The position numbers and the translations under genes are program-made. Shown here piece after piece: positions 18,801 through 21,279 of a stretch of DNA of 21,279 bases; position 1 is the first letter of the stretch; every line of letters starts with the position of its first letter. The notes beneath the pieces were generated by a model. It saw only the letters and a program-made list of their open reading frames with translations, did no database searches and was not told the origin of the DNA. The stretch is from Jimgerdemannia flammicorona. Its lineage: Eukaryota > Mucoromycota > Endogonomycetes > Endogonales > Endogonaceae. The stretch lies in the NCBI GenBank assembly GCA_003990745.1, contig RBNI01001694.1, positions 1 to 21,279 on the forward strand, read 5' to 3'.

Positions 18801-20220
18801 GAAGTTTGGGAGAAGTGGGGAGGGGTCTGGATATTGGTATCTAAATACTTTATTGCTGGAGAATCACATCTTATAAGATGAATGGATGGTGGATATTAGC
18901 ACTAGGATTATTAACTAGAGGGTATAGAGGTTAGAGATTGAGAATTATTGGTGGTGTTTGAAATCTGATGCTCAGCAGTACTGGAGCAAGGCTGAGAGAG
19001 AGAGGGGGGCTCAGAGGAGAAGTTGTATGGGTCTCACAGAGGTTGGAGAGACTACTGGAGAGGTGGACTGGATCTTTGGTTGGCAGTGAGGAGGGGAATT
19101 AGAGAGCTCAACAGATCTGATGGAAGGTGGAAGAATTGAAGAGACTGCTTAGGCAGAAGGAGGAATTATAGGTGAAGGGAATAGTAGTGTAGTTATAGTA
19201 GCAGGGCCTGGAGGAGGGGAAGCAACCTACAAAGTTCCTGTTAAGACTGCTTTAGGCAAGAAGAATACATAAAGCAGTAGTGAGAAGGAGTATTGAATAA
19301 AGCAGGTGATATAGTGATCAGAATACCAGGGATCTTGGGCCTACTGTAGTCTCACTAGAGGTAGTTGTGGAGTGAGGAGAAGAGTGGTGAAGATATACTA
19401 GACATTGAACAGCAGCTAGAGGATTGGTACCCAGATCTGGCAGTGGGCCTAGGTGAACTTAGAGTCTCTGTATAGAAAGAGGAGGTCTGTTAGATTTTGG
19501 CAATGATAAGTCTGAGAACAGCCCTAGGGAAAGATAGATTGTCTTGGGATTTTTGGAAGTAAATGGCCAATACAGAGGTTGTACTAAAGGAGATAATGTG
19601 GAGGTGTGATAAAGTTATTGGCTCAGAGATCTGAATTGGGGGGCAGTACTTGGGGCTTGTAGTTCTGTTATATTGAGGGCCTTTGCTAATGATATGGTGG
19701 TTGGACTGAGCTCTGTAGAGGATGTAGTGGTGCTGAAAAGTATAGTAAAATAGTATGAGGGATACTCAGATACTAAGCTCAACTGGCACAAGTGTGAGAC
19801 TCTGGTCTTAGATAGAGGAATAGTAAGAGGGAATGTGATTGGGATAGTTGTCCTAGCAGAAGAAGTAGTCTGTTATCTGAAAATTTATTTTTTAGTATAT
19901 AGTTCCCTATTGCCTCAGAGTTAGTAGAAATAGTAGCTGTTTGAGTGAAAAGATGCTCTCTTGAGGTAGAGTAGCCAATATATCTCTTTGATAGGAAGAG
20001 TGATAGTGATGAATATATATTGGCTGCCTAAGCTGTGGTATTTGGGATATTACTTAAACTTCCCAGCATAGATGATCAAGAGGCTATTAAAGATGGCCAG
20101 GTTATAGATATGGGTAGGGCAGTAGAGTCAGATCAGCTGGGAGGTATTGTATTGCCAGTAGATAGAGGAGGGTTGGACCTGGTGGACTTTACCAAGTACC
20201 TATACTACTTGAGAGTATGA
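18801..20220 (+). pseudogene. LINE copy C ORF2: inter-domain, RT (deleted palm), thumb
   Basis: The inter-domain part (18801-19640) mirrors copy B. LGLVVLLY (about 19650-19670) is the RT entry, then the sequence jumps directly to AFANDMVVGL (19679-19708), the YADD-type catalytic box, so RT blocks 1-4 are missing. The first Asp of the box is Asn (AAT). Downstream, DTKLNWHKCETLVL and CYLKIYF match the LNW-x-K-x-E and YLG blocks. SLIGRVIVMN, LPKLWYLGYY and GGIVLPVDRGGLDLVDF (frames change near 20140) match the thumb region. Confidence 0.78.
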
Positions 20221-21279
20221 TGGCTGAAGCAAGCAAGTAAATTGAGAAATTGAGAGTAGGTGTCTCTTATGCAGAGAGTGTGGGAGGTTTGTTTCTCTCC
20301 CTGGAGTATGACTGGTGACCTGCTTTCTTTAGTGGCACTAGAGAGGAGTAGAAAGATATAATATAGAGAATTCTGAGAGAGAGTAGTTGATAGTACTCAT
20401 CAAATTGAACTCAGATAGCAGAGTGATAAGAGGGAGGAAGAATGGAGACACTAGATATAGAGGTGAGATCATCTACTGTTAGAGAGTGCACTGGTGGATA
20501 AATTTTATTTGAAGGATAGTGTGGAATATACAGGAGCATAGAAGAGATTTGTGGCCTGAGATCTAGCAGGGGGTAGAAATTGGCAAGGAGTGAAACTAGA
20601 ATAGCATTTGGTCTAAGAGCAGGTAGATGGCAAGGTGGCTTTCCTCCAAGTTCTGATACAACATAATGCTGAATTACTAGTCAGAACATTTGATAGAAGG
20701 GGGTATCTTGGAGTGTGAGAAGTGTTTTAATATTAGATAAAAGGGTAGAGTAGTGCAGATCTCTAAGTATTGACTGGGGGAGTATAAGGTTTTGGGAGAC
20801 TTTTGGAGGGCAATTGAGGATCAGCTGGAGTTGTAATCTTTAAGAGGATAGAGGGTAGGAAGTGGGATAATCTCCAGTGAAGGCTGATGAGAGGGGTTGA
20901 GGATAAGTAGTTGACTTTTAGGTGGGCTCTGATCATTTGGATTAGACTTTATAGATATTGGCTTTATGTATTTGAGGATGGTCAGCAGATAGTACTTAGG
21001 GTATAAGTTGCAAGATAGAAGTAGTTATTGCTGGACATTCTGAATAGTTAGTAGTAGGGGTAGAGACCTAGAGGGGAAATTTATAGGAGGCTTGTAAAAT
21101 GTATTTGCAGGAAGAGTAGGGAGAAGGTTGGGATTACTAGAGGGTTGGTGACTCTCTGAGGAGATAGAGAGAGGGGGAGAGGTTCTATGTGGGATTGGGT
21201 GAAGGTATTTATACCTTTGTATTAATACAATATAGATTGGATGATAATAAAGTAGGAGTCCAAGTAACTTTAAAAAAAA
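20221..21279 (+). pseudogene. LINE copy C ORF2 C-terminus, 3' UTR and poly(A)
   Basis: Stops are frequent. A CEKC pair near 20715-20727 may be the remnant of the C-terminal Cys/His motif common in LINE ORF2 proteins; this is weak. No RNase H motif was recognised. The noncoding 3' end holds AATAAA at 21246-21251 and eight A at 21272-21279. The true tail length is unknown because the window ends there. Confidence 0.55.

Larger units (their letters stand above)
16190..21279 (+). mobile_element. LINE copy C (about 5.1 kb, near complete, RT deletion)
   Basis: It runs from a 5' region shared with copy A through ORF1, endonuclease, inter-domain region, partial RT, C-terminal region, AATAAA (21246-21251) and a terminal run of eight A (21272-21279) at the window edge. 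A poly(A) 3' end is the mark of LINE retrotransposition. The RT region has lost roughly 400-450 bp near 19670. Stops are dense everywhere. It is the most complete copy in the window and the reference for the family's 3' end. Confidence 0.88.

Noticed and set aside
20715..20727. Zinc finger CEKC in the LINE copy C C-terminus
   Set aside because: Only two Cys are seen amid many stops and uncertain frames. I mention it in the feature but do not call a domain.

Overview
This window is a graveyard of decayed eukaryotic retrotransposons. I see no intact host gene, tRNA, rRNA, CRISPR array or prokaryotic operon. Every recognisable coding region is broken by in-frame stops and frameshifts. Comparing copies and conserved motifs shows that most stops come from C-to-T or G-to-A change: CAA/CAG to TAA/TAG, CGA to TGA, TGG to TAG/TGA. 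CpG is visibly scarce. This is the pattern left by cytosine methylation followed by deamination, or by RIP-like silencing. With the element types (a Ty3/gypsy LTR element and an APE-type LINE family with poly(A)) a repeat-rich fungal genome is my best guess. No host gene is present to prove it.

Layout. 1-492: probable solo LTR with a TATA box, a poly(A) signal and about 4.6 copies of a 35-bp repeat carrying a hairpin. 493-944: an AT-rich inverted-repeat (foldback/MITE-like) unit with arms of about 160 bp, abutting the LTR end. 945-1116: AT-rich filler. 1117-~9680: one Ty3/gypsy element with a long 5' LTR (1117-2456), a primer binding site (2459-2476), gag with a CCHC knuckle, protease, an unusual acidic Cys/His-rich connector, a dUTPase-like domain, a linker, reverse transcriptase, RNase H and a DDE integrase with a GPY module. 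No 3' LTR is visible. ~9680-13060 (minus strand): LINE copy A, with ORF1, endonuclease and an inter-domain region; its RT and 3' end are missing. ~13150-16070 (plus): LINE copy B, 5'-truncated, running from ORF1 to the start of RT. 16071-16190: AT-rich patch. ~16190-21279 (plus): LINE copy C, nearly end to end with a terminal poly(A) at the window edge, but with most of the RT palm deleted.

How the parts relate. The three LINE copies are one family and can be aligned to each other, which dates and explains the mutations. The Ty3 element once encoded one gag-pro-dUTPase-RT-RH-IN polyprotein. Its most interesting feature is the dUTPase fold between protease and RT. All five motif regions can be read, but the usual catalytic Asp of motif 3 is Gly. 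None of the elements can be autonomous now.
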